Source of the DNA: Pseudomonadota bacterium
GTDB taxonomy: Bacteria; Pseudomonadota; Alphaproteobacteria; Rhizobiales; Hyphomicrobiaceae
Assembly: GCA_023405815.1 (NCBI GenBank)
Contig: JAEXXM010000072.1
Location: forward strand, 1-64,000
DNA length: 64,000 nucleotides
Direction of reading: 5' to 3'
The translations under genes were made by a program, and so were the position numbers. Shown piece by piece: positions 34,702 to 44,205 of the stretch. Position 1 is the stretch's first letter, and each line of letters opens with the position of its first letter. Below the pieces are notes generated by a model that was not told the DNA's origin, made no database searches, and was given only the letters and a program-made list of their open reading frames with translations.

Positions 34702-35778
34702 TCACTGTTGCGATAGAAATCTAACGGCGGCGGACGCTCGAAACACGTGCCCCTCGTCGTGAATGAACAGCTCGGCATGACCGCCTAGTTTGGAGGCAGC
34801 CTCTCGCATCGAAAGGAAATCGCCAAGGGGTTCCGATGTCATTACGTCCCTATCCGTGCCGGGGAATGCCGGCGCTGGAGCTATGGGCCCGGTACCAGGA
34901 AAGAAGTCATCCTTCTTGCCCATCTGCCATTGCACGCGTTGATCCGCGAAAAGAAGGTAGTACGGCAGGTAGGAATATACGTTGCGCAGATCCCAGCTAT
35001 TGGGCTGCCCGGTCCAGCGGTAGTTCTGTCGCAGGAATTCCAGCGGCAATAGCGAACCGGCTAACACTCCTTGACGGACCTCTGGACGCCAAGCGAGCAG
35101 CAGCGCGCCCGTAGTACCGCCTGACGACAAACCAGCGACGGCCATACCCTCATAAGGCGGAATGGCGGAGGGAGCATTCAAGGTGGCGGTGACCAAATCC
35201 CAGACCAACCTCGTCCACACTGCATGATAGTCGTGGTCTACATACAGGCTTCCAAGCTGAGTGTAGGGCAGGTGAGATGGCGTTATGACCACGTAGCCTG
35301 CTCTCGCCAATTTCGTAGGCCACCAGTTCTCTTCCCACAGCTTGACGGGCGGATCTCCTCTGTGCCCGATCTCGTGACCGTGCAGAGCAATGATGAGTGG
35401 CTTTCTGGGATCGACCGCGGTCGGCCGCGCGACAAGTGCACCTATGTTGTGCCCGTTCAGCGGATGGTCGGCGGCGTACTCCGCAGTCACTTTCAGCAGG
35501 TCGTATTCTGGTGAGGCCGCCTTCCACCCATCGTCCTTTACGCGCAGAGGCGTCATAGAAGGTACATTCTCTATCGGCGCAATGAGAGGGCCGCGATTGG
35601 CTCGTACCCAAGCTCGAAGCCTCTCAGCGTCTCCGAGTAAGACGTCCATGGGAGGGTCGACGACGGACGCATGGCCGTAGGTGTAGTCGAAGCCGTTGAC
35701 GACGGGCGTTGAACGCGACTCATCGGCTAGAGCGGAGGTTGGAAGGGCAATGAGTACCGCAACGAACGTTCGAACCAA
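34702..35778 (-). CDS. Secreted alpha/beta hydrolase-like protein
   Basis: A 358-residue exported protein of the alpha/beta-hydrolase type. Reading from a TTG start at 35778 gives the signal peptide MVRTFVAVLIALPTSALADES, with GGGGAGGGG upstream; the next upstream ATG (35838) would add an implausible head. The hydrolase core shows LIIALHGHEIGHRGDP (oxyanion-hole HG), the nucleophile elbow AGLSSGGTTG, and a late HDEGHVF with the catalytic His. The acid is probably in the LFADQRV strand region. Substrate unknown. It is the last gene before attR and unlike the other island genes; it could be cargo. Confidence 0.7.
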   Translation of the reverse strand: MVRTFVAVLIALPTSALADESRSTPVVNGFDYTYGHASVVDPPMDVLLGDAERLRAWVRANRGPLIAPIENVPSMTPLRVKDDGWKAASPEYDLLKVTAEYAADHPLNGHNIGALVARPTAVDPRKPLIIALHGHEIGHRGDPPVKLWEENWWPTKLARAGYVVITPSHLPYTQLGSLYVDHDYHAVWTRLVWDLVTATLNAPSAIPPYEGMAVAGLSSGGTTGALLLAWRPEVRQGVLAGSLLPLEFLRQNYRWTGQPNSWDLRNVYSYLPYYLLFADQRVQWQMGKKDDFFPGTGPIAPAPAFPGTDRDVMTSEPLGDFLSMREAASKLGGHAELFIHDEGHVFRASAAVRFLSQQ

Positions 35779-36118
35779 AAGCCCCTCCCCACCCAGTTGA
35801 ACTACATTCGATGATGCATGGGAGACCGGGCCGATCAAGTGCAGCCAAGTTAGCGGCGCGCGTTCGTTGTTTGATCCCGCCCTTTGCCCGAATATCAGGC
35901 GAATACACGCTGGCCAAACGAAACGAGGCGTCCGTCGTGCTCCGACTCTGCGACGGCGAGTCCGATGTAAATGGGCCTGACTCTTTCGTCGTCGTTGTGA
36001 GCTGGCGTCTCTAGGACGATGACGTCAGGTCTCCGTCAGCACTAGTCAGGCTTTAGAGCCTTGCGACCGGGCCACATGACCGGTACACATGGGGGGATGA
36101 GCGGTGAAAATTACCCAA
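35779..36118. other. Right-end non-coding region of the island
   Basis: About 340 bases without a credible gene. It contains the 12-mer GACCGGTACACA at 36078-36089, shared with the left end, and lies just inside attR, where integrase and excisionase sites are expected. A purine run (ACATGGGGGGATGAGCGG) follows the 12-mer. The stop codon of the flanking glycosyltransferase reads into its right edge. Confidence 0.55.
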
Positions 36119-37060
36119 TTAAATCAATCCCGCAGACGAGAATTTGCCGGTCCTCTTCTGGGCACCACCCCCGTATTTGCGGGATCTCGCCATTGCCCGC
36201 CGCACCCCGGAAGCCAGGCGAATGGCAGATGTCTTCAATAGGTTGATTCGGGCCATTCTCCGGGCGCCTCTCCAGTCGCCAGCCGCCGCGTAGCTCATGA
36301 GGCTCTTGGCGACACCCTGGAAGTGGACGCCGTGAAACCGGACCAGCCGGCCGTCGTCGGCGCGCCGCCCCAATACCTTCCCGCCCATACCGTGTAGTGC
36401 TTTGACCCCCGCCACCTGGGTGAACCCGCCGGGTGCGTTTATGTTGTCGTCGAAGACTCCATCGCCGATGGTAAGCAGGCTGGAAACACGACCGGCGTTG
36501 GCCTGCCGGAAATGCGCGATGTGCGTCATGTCGCAAATGCCGCCGGCAGCGTGGACCTCGCAGTAGCTGCGATAGACCGCGCGCAACGCGGTCAGCCGGT
36601 CGGGCCGCGTGTACGCATCGAGGATGAAGCGGGCGAAGCTCGCGGCCATGCGCGCATCGAGCAGGGCGACGTGCCCGCTGTCGCCGGCTGTCGCAAATCC
36701 GCTCTCGCGCGGTAGCTCCGATACGTCCGAGAAGAGCAGCACATCGGTGTCCATGACGAACGCCCACGGGATGCCGTGTCGTCGCATGAAATGCGCTATG
36801 ACGAACCAGCGCTGCATGCAGAACAGCTCGAACTCGAATCGGAGCGAGCTGAGGTGCTGGTATGAGCGGGTGAACTCCTCACCGTCATCTCCGAGGTAGT
36901 CCGTCCACTCTGCGTGCTCGGTGTCGCGCAGCTCATTGGTCGCGTCCCCGATGAGGACGATGCGGCTGCGCGGATTGGATTGCCGCGCCTGCGCGCTCCA
37001 GTAGCGCAGGTACCCTGAGTTGCCCCTGTGAACCGCCAATATGGGGACCGCTTCGCTCAT
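36119..37060 (-). CDS. Putative glycosyltransferase with its C-terminus altered by the island
   Basis: A 313-residue cytosolic protein with a glycosyltransferase-like fold: PILAVHRGNSGYLRYWSAQARQSNPRSRIVLIGDATN at the start and the DxD-type segment AFVMDTDVLLFSDV near residue 105. A later DGVFDDNINAPGGF segment follows. It belongs to a family of small sugar transferases of unknown acceptor. The last codons, AQKRTGKFSSAGLI, are read through attR and the island end. Without the island the frame would continue QKRTRTSTPRGAST and stop inside the antisense tRNA. The enzyme core is unaffected. Confidence 0.7.
   Translation of the reverse strand: MSEAVPILAVHRGNSGYLRYWSAQARQSNPRSRIVLIGDATNELRDTEHAEWTDYLGDDGEEFTRSYQHLSSLRFEFELFCMQRWFVIAHFMRRHGIPWAFVMDTDVLLFSDVSELPRESGFATAGDSGHVALLDARMAASFARFILDAYTRPDRLTALRAVYRSYCEVHAAGGICDMTHIAHFRQANAGRVSSLLTIGDGVFDDNINAPGGFTQVAGVKALHGMGGKVLGRRADDGRLVRFHGVHFQGVAKSLMSYAAAGDWRGARRMARINLLKTSAIRLASGVRRAMARSRKYGGGAQKRTGKFSSAGLI
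36150..36167 (+). repeat. attR: 18-bp attachment core
   Basis: An exact copy of 16006-16023 (GTCCTCTTCTGGGCACCA). It lies within the 3' end of the glycosyltransferase gene, on the opposite strand. The island ends here. Confidence 0.9.
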
Positions 37061-37235
37061 CGCTGGCCTGTCTAGAACATGTATTTGCGCAGCTCGCCGC
37101 GCCGAAAAAATGGATTCTTGCTACTCGCAATAACTGCAATATGCACAAATGCCGGGAATAACGCGATGCGGCACTTTCAGATTTGCGCACCAATTCCCGC
37201 GTCTGGGAAGTTAATGTCGATTGCAGTCGACGCGC

Positions 37236-37667
37236 CTACTTCTCGCAGCGGTGCACGTACTCGCGCGGCGAGTTCGACTTGAACACGCCCGTGCTCGAGT
37301 TCCAGTCGCCAACCTCGAGCAGGTCCTTGTGCACGATCCGCTCGGCGAGCAAACAATTGGTCTTGCACTCGGTGCCGTCGGCATTCTTGAGGCGCTGCGC
37401 AAGGATGATCCGCTGTCCGCGCACGTCGCCGGCAATATCGATCAGCCGCTCGGTGTACGCCTCTTCCGTCGATCCGCCGTCGACCCTGCGGCTGAGGAGA
37501 AAGGTGCGGTTGCGCGGAATGTTCTCGGTCTTGGCGTCGGTCTGCGTGTTGCACCAGTAGCCGCCGAGGAACAGGGCATCGAGCTCTTGCGCCTTTGCCG
37601 CTCCCGATGGCCCCAGCAAAAGCACGGAGACGGCGGCTAGGAAGCTGACGCTGGTGATGCTGGCCAC
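37236..37667 (-). CDS. Hypothetical secreted protein
   Basis: A 143-residue exported protein: signal peptide MASITSVSFLAAVSVLLLGP...AKA, then a mature domain with four cysteines (GYWCNTQTD, GTECKTNCLL, YVHRCEK), probably disulfide-bonded in the periplasm. The composition is mixed alpha/beta. No family recognised. It lies alone between the glycosyltransferase and ribonuclease D. Confidence 0.7.
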   Translation of the reverse strand: MASITSVSFLAAVSVLLLGPSGAAKAQELDALFLGGYWCNTQTDAKTENIPRNRTFLLSRRVDGGSTEEAYTERLIDIAGDVRGQRIILAQRLKNADGTECKTNCLLAERIVHKDLLEVGDWNSSTGVFKSNSPREYVHRCEK

Positions 37668-37941
37668 GGCCGCTGTTCCATTTCTCTTTGTCGATGCCGA
37701 CTTTTATCAGGACGGCAATGCTCGGCGCTACTCGCGTGCGGCGCGTTGGTTATTGTCGCCTTCAGCCCGAGCAGCAACCGCAACGCAAGCGATGAGATGC
37801 ATGTACCTCTGAACGCCAGAGGCCCGCGCCACTTGCGCTGCCGACCTCAAATTCGATAGGTCAACCGGGCCTAAATCTTTAGGCCGTATACGGGACGGCT
37901 GCCCTCGCAGCCCAGCGCAACTGGCAAAGGGCCCACTCTCG

Positions 37942-38562
37942 ATGGCCAAGACTTCGATTACCCTCCACAAGAACGACCTTCCGGCCGGGCTTTCATTCGG
38001 GGAAAGCGTCGCCGTCGATACCGAGACCTTGGGGCTGAACGTCAATCGAGACCGCCTCTGCCTCGTACAGCTTTCCGCCGGCGATGGAAGGGCGCACCTC
38101 GTTCAGTTTGACGGGCGCAACTATGAGGCCCCTCGTCTCAAGGCGCTCCTGACCGACGCTTCGGTGCTCAAGATCTTCCACTACGCCCGCTTCGACGTCG
38201 CCGTGTTGGAGAAGTACCTCGGCGTGGAGACGAGCCCGATCTACTGCACCAAGATCGCCTCCAAGCTGGTCCGCACCTATACCGACCGCCACGGCCTCAA
38301 GGACCTCGTCGGCGAGCTGGTGGGGGTTGAGCTTTCCAAGCAACAGCAGAGCTCCGACTGGGCCTCGAGCGAGCTTTCCCAGCAGCAGCTCGCCTACGCG
38401 GCCTCCGACGTCCTCCATCTGCACGCGCTGAAGGAAAAGCTAGACGCCATGCTGGCGCGCGAGGGCCGAACGGCGTTTGCCGAGGCCGCATTCGGCTTCC
38501 TCGGCACCCGGGCCAAGCTCGACCTCGCCGGATTTGGCGAGGATGACATCTTTGCGCATTGA
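37942..38562 (+). CDS. rnd: Ribonuclease D-like 3'-5' exonuclease (short form)
   Basis: A 206-residue DEDD-type exoribonuclease: SVAVDTETLGLN carries the first D and E (Exo I), KIFHYARFDVAVLEKYLG the second (Exo II), and QQLAYAASDVLHLHALKEKL has the DEDDy Tyr/Asp (Exo III). It lacks the HRDC domains of E. coli RNase D, which is usual for alphaproteobacteria. It probably trims tRNA 3' ends. The start at 37942 has AAAGGG upstream. It precedes the lptC-lptA fusion on the same strand, as often in this group. Confidence 0.88.
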   Translation: MAKTSITLHKNDLPAGLSFGESVAVDTETLGLNVNRDRLCLVQLSAGDGRAHLVQFDGRNYEAPRLKALLTDASVLKIFHYARFDVAVLEKYLGVETSPIYCTKIASKLVRTYTDRHGLKDLVGELVGVELSKQQQSSDWASSELSQQQLAYAASDVLHLHALKEKLDAMLAREGRTAFAEAAFGFLGTRAKLDLAGFGEDDIFAH

Positions 38563-38677
38563 GGCCGTCGCGCCGCAGCCGGGGCCTGGCGCCTATCCCC
38601 GCCCATAAAGTCCCAATATAACCCGAATCTACGGGCACCTACCGGGCAGCGGCCGCTGGCCTCAGCTTCGAGAGCGC

Positions 38678-40654
38678 ATGGCAACGACCACCAATTTCGC
38701 CCCCGGGGAAGCGTGGACGGGCAATCACCCGATCGCCGGCATGACAGCCGCCGAGCGGGCGCGCAATTTTGTGCTCGCGCGCCGCCACACGCGCCTCGTG
38801 CGCGCTCTGCGCTGGTCGCTGCCCGGCACGGCCGGCGGCATCGTCGTGCTCTATTTCCTCATGGTGCTCGACACCACGGGCTGGGTCGCCGGCATGCCGA
38901 GCATCGAGCTGCCGCGCATCATCCCCGACAACCTGACCATGGATAATCCGCGCTATGAGGGATTCAACAAGGACGGCGGCACCTACGTCGTGACGGCCAA
39001 GACCGCCGTGCAGGATCTCGTCAACACCGAGCGCGTGCGCCTCAATAGCATCAACGGCGACCTCACCGACGCCAAGAAGTCGAAGACCAATCTCAAGGCC
39101 GCTCAGGGAGACTTCAACACCAAGTCCAACGAGCTGGAGCTCTCCGGCGGCATCGACATCGTTGCCGAGAACGGATTCAAGGCGAAGCTTTCGCGCGCGA
39201 CGATCCTCACCAAGGAGAATGTCATCTTCTCCAAGGAGCCCGTGCACGTCGAGCTGCCGTCCGGCACCATTCGATCCAATGAGATGCGGCTCCTCAACAA
39301 GACCCGCGAGATCGCGTTCATTGGTGACGTCGCGGCGAACCTCGTCCCCAACAAGGGTGATGCGAACGAAGCGACGACCGCCCCGACGAAGCCGGCCGCA
39401 CCGCTGATCGGCGGCGGCCAAGGGCCGATCGACATCACCGCCAACCGCCTCGACATAGACGACACCGGCAAGACCGCGACCTTCACCGGCAACGTCAAGA
39501 CGGTGCAGGGCGAGGCCGCCCTCGAAACCGCGGCGCTGCAGGTGCACTACGAGGGTGGAGATGCCGCCGACGCCGCGCTGCCGGGCTCTGGCGGCAAGAT
39601 CAAGCGTATCGTCTCGGCGTCGCCTGTCGTCATGACCCGCGCACCGCAGGATCGCGTCACCGGCAACAGCCTGGATTACGACGCGCAAGGGCAGGTGGCC
39701 GTCGTCAGCGGCAACGTGCGGATGGCGTCGGGCCCGGACCGGGGTGCGAGCGCCGACAAGGCGACTGTCGATCAGGGCGCCGATACGATACTCCTAACAG
39801 GCAGCGTCCTCGCCCGTCAGGGCCGCAACCAGCTGAAGGGCGAGCGCCTCTTTGTCGAGCGCGCGACGGGCCGAACCCAGCTCAGCTCTCCGGGGAGCAC
39901 CCGGGACGAGCCCGGCCGAATCTTCGCCCGCTTCTATCGCGGCGAGCAGAGCGCTGCGCAGACGGCCAAAGACAAGGTGAAGGGGCTCGCGCAGCAGGCC
40001 GCTGGCGGCGTGCTCGGAGGCGCCGCCCCGGTGTTCAAGACGGATCCGACGGCGCCCATCGATATCGATGCGGTACGCCTCGATGTCGACGACCGCGCCA
40101 AGCAGGCAATCTTCAAGGGCGACGTGCGTGTCGTCCAAGGCGACTTTGTCGTTCGCACCTCCGAGCTGCGCGCGTTCTATGCCGGCTCGGCGGGACTTTC
40201 CGAAACGGCCGGAACCCCCGAGCAGAAGCAGGCAGCACAGATCAACCGCATCGAGGCGCGCGGCAAGGTGATCGTCACCTCCAAGAACGGCCAGAACGCC
40301 ACCGGCGACTGGGCCAACTACGACGTCAAGGCCAACAAGGTCATCTTGGGTGGCGACGTCATCCTGACCCAAGGAAAGAACGTCGTCCGCGGCACCGAGC
40401 TGACCATCGACATGGTTACCGGCGAGAGCGTCATCGACAACGGCAACGCCGGCAACAACGACGGTGCCTGGTCGGCGACCGCATCCTCCAATGATAAGAA
40501 GGGCCAGAACTTCACGAACCGCCCCGGCTCTGGCTCGCGGCCCAGCGCAATTTTTTACCCTCGCGAGAAGAATCCTGCCGAAAAGAAGCCCTCCGCGGCT
40601 GCTAGCGAGACCGGGGCCTCCGCCGGAGGCTGGTCGAGCGCCCCCTCTGAATGA
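38678..40654 (+). CDS. LptC-LptA fusion, LPS transport periplasmic component
   Basis: A 658-residue inner-membrane-anchored periplasmic protein. The cytoplasmic head is about residues 1-45, the transmembrane segment GTAGGIVVLYFLMVLDTTGW, then an LptC domain (about 75-215) with NPRYEGFNKDGGTYVVTAKTAVQDL and SGGIDIVAENGF. From about 240 onward come LptA/OstA-type repeats: PIDITANRLDIDDTGKTATFTGNVKTVQGEAALET, then PIDIDAVRLDVDDRAKQAIFKGDVRVVQGDFVVRT and VILGGDVILTQGKNVVRGTELTIDMVTGESVI. LptC receives LPS from LptBFG and passes it to the LptA bridge, so one polypeptide holds both steps. A proline/serine tail ends it. lptB follows. Confidence 0.87.
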   Translation: MATTTNFAPGEAWTGNHPIAGMTAAERARNFVLARRHTRLVRALRWSLPGTAGGIVVLYFLMVLDTTGWVAGMPSIELPRIIPDNLTMDNPRYEGFNKDGGTYVVTAKTAVQDLVNTERVRLNSINGDLTDAKKSKTNLKAAQGDFNTKSNELELSGGIDIVAENGFKAKLSRATILTKENVIFSKEPVHVELPSGTIRSNEMRLLNKTREIAFIGDVAANLVPNKGDANEATTAPTKPAAPLIGGGQGPIDITANRLDIDDTGKTATFTGNVKTVQGEAALETAALQVHYEGGDAADAALPGSGGKIKRIVSASPVVMTRAPQDRVTGNSLDYDAQGQVAVVSGNVRMASGPDRGASADKATVDQGADTILLTGSVLARQGRNQLKGERLFVERATGRTQLSSPGSTRDEPGRIFARFYRGEQSAAQTAKDKVKGLAQQAAGGVLGGAAPVFKTDPTAPIDIDAVRLDVDDRAKQAIFKGDVRVVQGDFVVRTSELRAFYAGSAGLSETAGTPEQKQAAQINRIEARGKVIVTSKNGQNATGDWANYDVKANKVILGGDVILTQGKNVVRGTELTIDMVTGESVIDNGNAGNNDGAWSATASSNDKKGQNFTNRPGSGSRPSAIFYPREKNPAEKKPSAAASETGASAGGWSSAPSE

Positions 40655-40756
40655 CGCCCGATCGCGGCCAATACGCCGATTGACAGGGCTCCCGATCGGC
40701 GCACCATGCATCCGGGCTGCAGAGGCTCATGAGGGGCGACGCGAGGTCGGCTAGAC

Positions 40757-41611
<855 letters not shown>

Positions 41612-41650
41612 CTAACACGGGAGCGCGCTGAGCAAGGTATCGGGGAGCGC

Positions 41651-43195
41651 ATGGCGCTTTCGACGAAGCTAGAGCTGAGACAAGGCCAGCAGTTGGTGAT
41701 GACACCCCAACTGCAGCAGGCCATCCGTCTGCTTCAGCTGTCGAACATCGAGCTCGCGCAGTACGTGGAATCAGAGCTCGAGCGTAACCCGCTTCTCGAG
41801 GCCGACGAGGGCATAGAAGCCCCCGTCCGCTCCGAGACCGAGACGCCCGAATTCACCAAGTCCGAAGAGACGACAGCCGCCGCGAGCGAAGGCGATTGGG
41901 TCGATCTCGACAAGCCGGTTGCCGATCCTGAAGCGACCTTCGACACCGACTACGACAACGTCTATCCCGACACTGGCCCATCTGATTCAGCGGGCGCCCC
42001 CGACGCGGCCTCCGGGTGGGCATCGCTGCGTCAGCGCGGTGCCGGTTCGGGCGATGACGTCAACATCGAAGCCTTTCTCACTAACGACGTTTCGCTGCGC
42101 GAGCACTTGAGCGAGCAGGTGCCGCTGGTGCTCAAGGACCCGGTCGAGCGGCTGATAGGCCAGTATCTCGTCGACATGATCGACGAGGCCGGTTACCTGC
42201 CCGGCGCCGACCTCGCCGCCATAGCCGAGAAGCTCGGGGCGCCGCTCGAGCTCGTCGAGAAGGTGCTCGCCAGCCTGCAGACGCTGGACCCTCCCGGCGT
42301 CTTCGCGCGCTCGCTCGCCGAGTGTCTTTCGATCCAGCTCAAAGAGCAGAACCGCTTCGACCCGATCGTCAGTAAGTTTCTCGAAAACCTGCACCTGCTC
42401 GCCAGCCACAACTTCGCGGCGCTGCGCAAGGTCGTCGGCGTCGAGATGGACGAGTTGCTCGAGATGGTCGCCGAGATCAAGAAGCTCAATCCCAAGCCGG
42501 GACTGAAGTTCGGCTCCGTGCAGCTTCAGCCCATCGTCCCCGACGTCCTCGTGCGGTCGTCGCCGAACGGCACATGGATCATCGAGCTGAATGCTGACAC
42601 GCTCCCTCGCGTCCTTGTCAACCGCAGCTATCTCGCCACCGTTTCCCAGGCGACCGGCTCTGCCTCCGACCGCAACTATCTTCTCGAGTGTCTGCAGACC
42701 GCCAACTGGCTGGTGAAGAGTCTTGACCAGCGCGCCCGTACCATACTTCGCGTTGCCGAGGAGATCGTGCGTCAGCAGGACGGTTTCTTCACGCACGGCG
42801 TCCAGTACCTGCGGCCGCTCAATCTGCGCACCGTCGCCGACGCCATCTCGATGCACGAATCGACGGTCTCGCGCGTTACCTCAAACAAGTACATGGCGAC
42901 GCCGCGCGGCATCTTCGAGATGAAGTATTTCTTCACCTCGGCCATCGCATCCGCCGACGATGATGGCGAGTCGCATTCCTCCGAGGCCGTGCGTCACCGC
43001 ATCAAGCAGATGATCGATGGAGAGACGCCCGCAACTGTCCTTTCCGACGACAAGATCGTCGAAAAGCTCAAGTGCGACGGCATCGACATCGCCCGCCGCA
43101 CCGTTGCCAAGTACCGCGAGGCGATGCGCATTCCCTCTTCGGTCCAGCGCCGCCGCGACAAGCGCCTTACCGAGCGGGTCGGGCCCGCGACCTGA
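41651..43195 (+). CDS. rpoN: RNA polymerase sigma-54 factor RpoN
   Basis: A 514-residue sigma-54, which recognises -24/-12 promoters and needs an AAA+ activator. Region I: KLELRQGQQLVMTPQLQQAIRLLQLSNIELAQYVESELERNPLLE. An acidic region II follows (about 55-130). The core-binding part runs LREHLSEQVPL...GYLP...LQTLDPPGVFARSLAECL, then the helix-turn-helix ISMHESTVSRVTSNKYMATPRGIFEMKYFF. The RpoN box ARRTVAKYREAMRIPSSVQRR is at the C-terminus. It lies 39 bp after lptB. In many relatives hpf sits between rpoN and ptsN; here that place is empty. Confidence 0.97.
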   Translation: MALSTKLELRQGQQLVMTPQLQQAIRLLQLSNIELAQYVESELERNPLLEADEGIEAPVRSETETPEFTKSEETTAAASEGDWVDLDKPVADPEATFDTDYDNVYPDTGPSDSAGAPDAASGWASLRQRGAGSGDDVNIEAFLTNDVSLREHLSEQVPLVLKDPVERLIGQYLVDMIDEAGYLPGADLAAIAEKLGAPLELVEKVLASLQTLDPPGVFARSLAECLSIQLKEQNRFDPIVSKFLENLHLLASHNFAALRKVVGVEMDELLEMVAEIKKLNPKPGLKFGSVQLQPIVPDVLVRSSPNGTWIIELNADTLPRVLVNRSYLATVSQATGSASDRNYLLECLQTANWLVKSLDQRARTILRVAEEIVRQQDGFFTHGVQYLRPLNLRTVADAISMHESTVSRVTSNKYMATPRGIFEMKYFFTSAIASADDDGESHSSEAVRHRIKQMIDGETPATVLSDDKIVEKLKCDGIDIARRTVAKYREAMRIPSSVQRRRDKRLTERVGPAT

Positions 43196-43719
43196 CAGCA
43201 GCGCTATCTTGCGGGGCCCCCTGGCCGCCTCGGGGACTTGTGCCGCACCCTGGACTGCTCTATAGGCACCGGCGCGACGGGCGGAGCTGCCGCCGTAAGA
43301 TCGCCCCCCGCTATTCATGAAGTGCATAACAGGGCATGGCCCCGTTCTTGCAGCATTATTCGTGCAATGCGACGCGTGGGGATTGGCCCCCGAGCGAACA
43401 TAAGTTGGAGGACATTGTTACGACGTAGCGCGAGCCTGGGCAGCCGGGAAAAAATCCCTTTGAACCCAAGGTTTAACACGCGCTGCGACCGACGCGACTG
43501 CCGGATTCCTGTGCAGGCGTCCTTGCCGGTGCCATCTTTTTGGTTTCTCAGCAGGGCGGCGCGCTTGGCAAGGGGATAGCGCAGCTTCGAGCGCAGAGGG
43601 TACGTGCGGGGGCACGGACGTAAAGGTAGAATTGCGAGAGTCGCCGACCGCCGCAGCGCTGGTCCATAGGACCCCGCGGGCCGGCCCTCTATCGCATCAG
43701 GTTGGAACAGGATTTGAAG
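43196..43719. other. 524-bp gap between rpoN and ptsN without a recognisable gene
   Basis: This position is usually filled by the ribosome hibernation factor gene (hpf/raiA) in related bacteria. I read all frames for HPF-like sequence and saw none, and the open frames present look like random GC-rich DNA. A ribosome binding site (GGAACAGGA) for ptsN lies at its end. It may hold the ptsN promoter. Confidence 0.5.
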
Positions 43720-44184
43720 ATGGATCTCTGCGACCTGCTGGCTTCCGACGGCGTCATCGCGCCGCTCAAGGCAACGAGCAAGAAGCACGCGCTGCAAGAG
43801 CTGGCGACACTCGCCGCAGCGCGGACGGGCATCGACCAGCGTGAGATTTTCAACACGCTGCTGCAGCGTGAGCGACTGGGCTCCACCGGGCTTGGGCGAG
43901 GCATCGCCGTGCCGCACGTCAAGCTTCCCGGGCTGCGCAGCATCCTATGCCTCTTTGCGCGCCTCGAAGAGCCGATCGACTTTGAGTCTCACGACGGCGA
44001 GCCGGTCGACCTGGTATTCCTGCTGCTGGCGCCCGATCACGCCGGCGGCGATCACTTGAAGGCGCTGGCCAGCATCTCGCGCGTGGTGCGCGAGCCTTCT
44101 GTCATCGAGGCATTGCGCAGCGCGCCCGATGTCGCCAGCCTCCGCTCGGCATTGACGCGTCCGCTGCCCTCGCACGCGGCCTAG
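43720..44184 (+). CDS. ptsN: Nitrogen-PTS EIIA component PtsN
   Basis: A 154-residue EIIA-Ntr domain. It accepts phosphate from NPr and regulates potassium, carbon and nitrogen functions rather than sugar uptake. The phosphorylated histidine is in GLGRGIAVPHVKLPGL (about residue 68), preceded by LLQRERLGSTGLGRG and followed by PVDLVFLLLAPDHAGGDHLKALASISRVV. Start ATG 43720 (MDLCDLLASDGVIAPLKA) fits the family; an in-frame TTG six codons earlier is the alternative. It follows rpoN as usual. Confidence 0.95.
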   Translation: MDLCDLLASDGVIAPLKATSKKHALQELATLAAARTGIDQREIFNTLLQRERLGSTGLGRGIAVPHVKLPGLRSILCLFARLEEPIDFESHDGEPVDLVFLLLAPDHAGGDHLKALASISRVVREPSVIEALRSAPDVASLRSALTRPLPSHAA

Positions 44185-44205
44185 ATCGGACTGGGTGCGG
44201 GCAGA

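Noticed and set aside
43315..43917. Minus-strand frame in the gap between rpoN and ptsN
   Set aside because: No hydrophobic core or family pattern, no ribosome binding site, and it runs antisense into ptsN.
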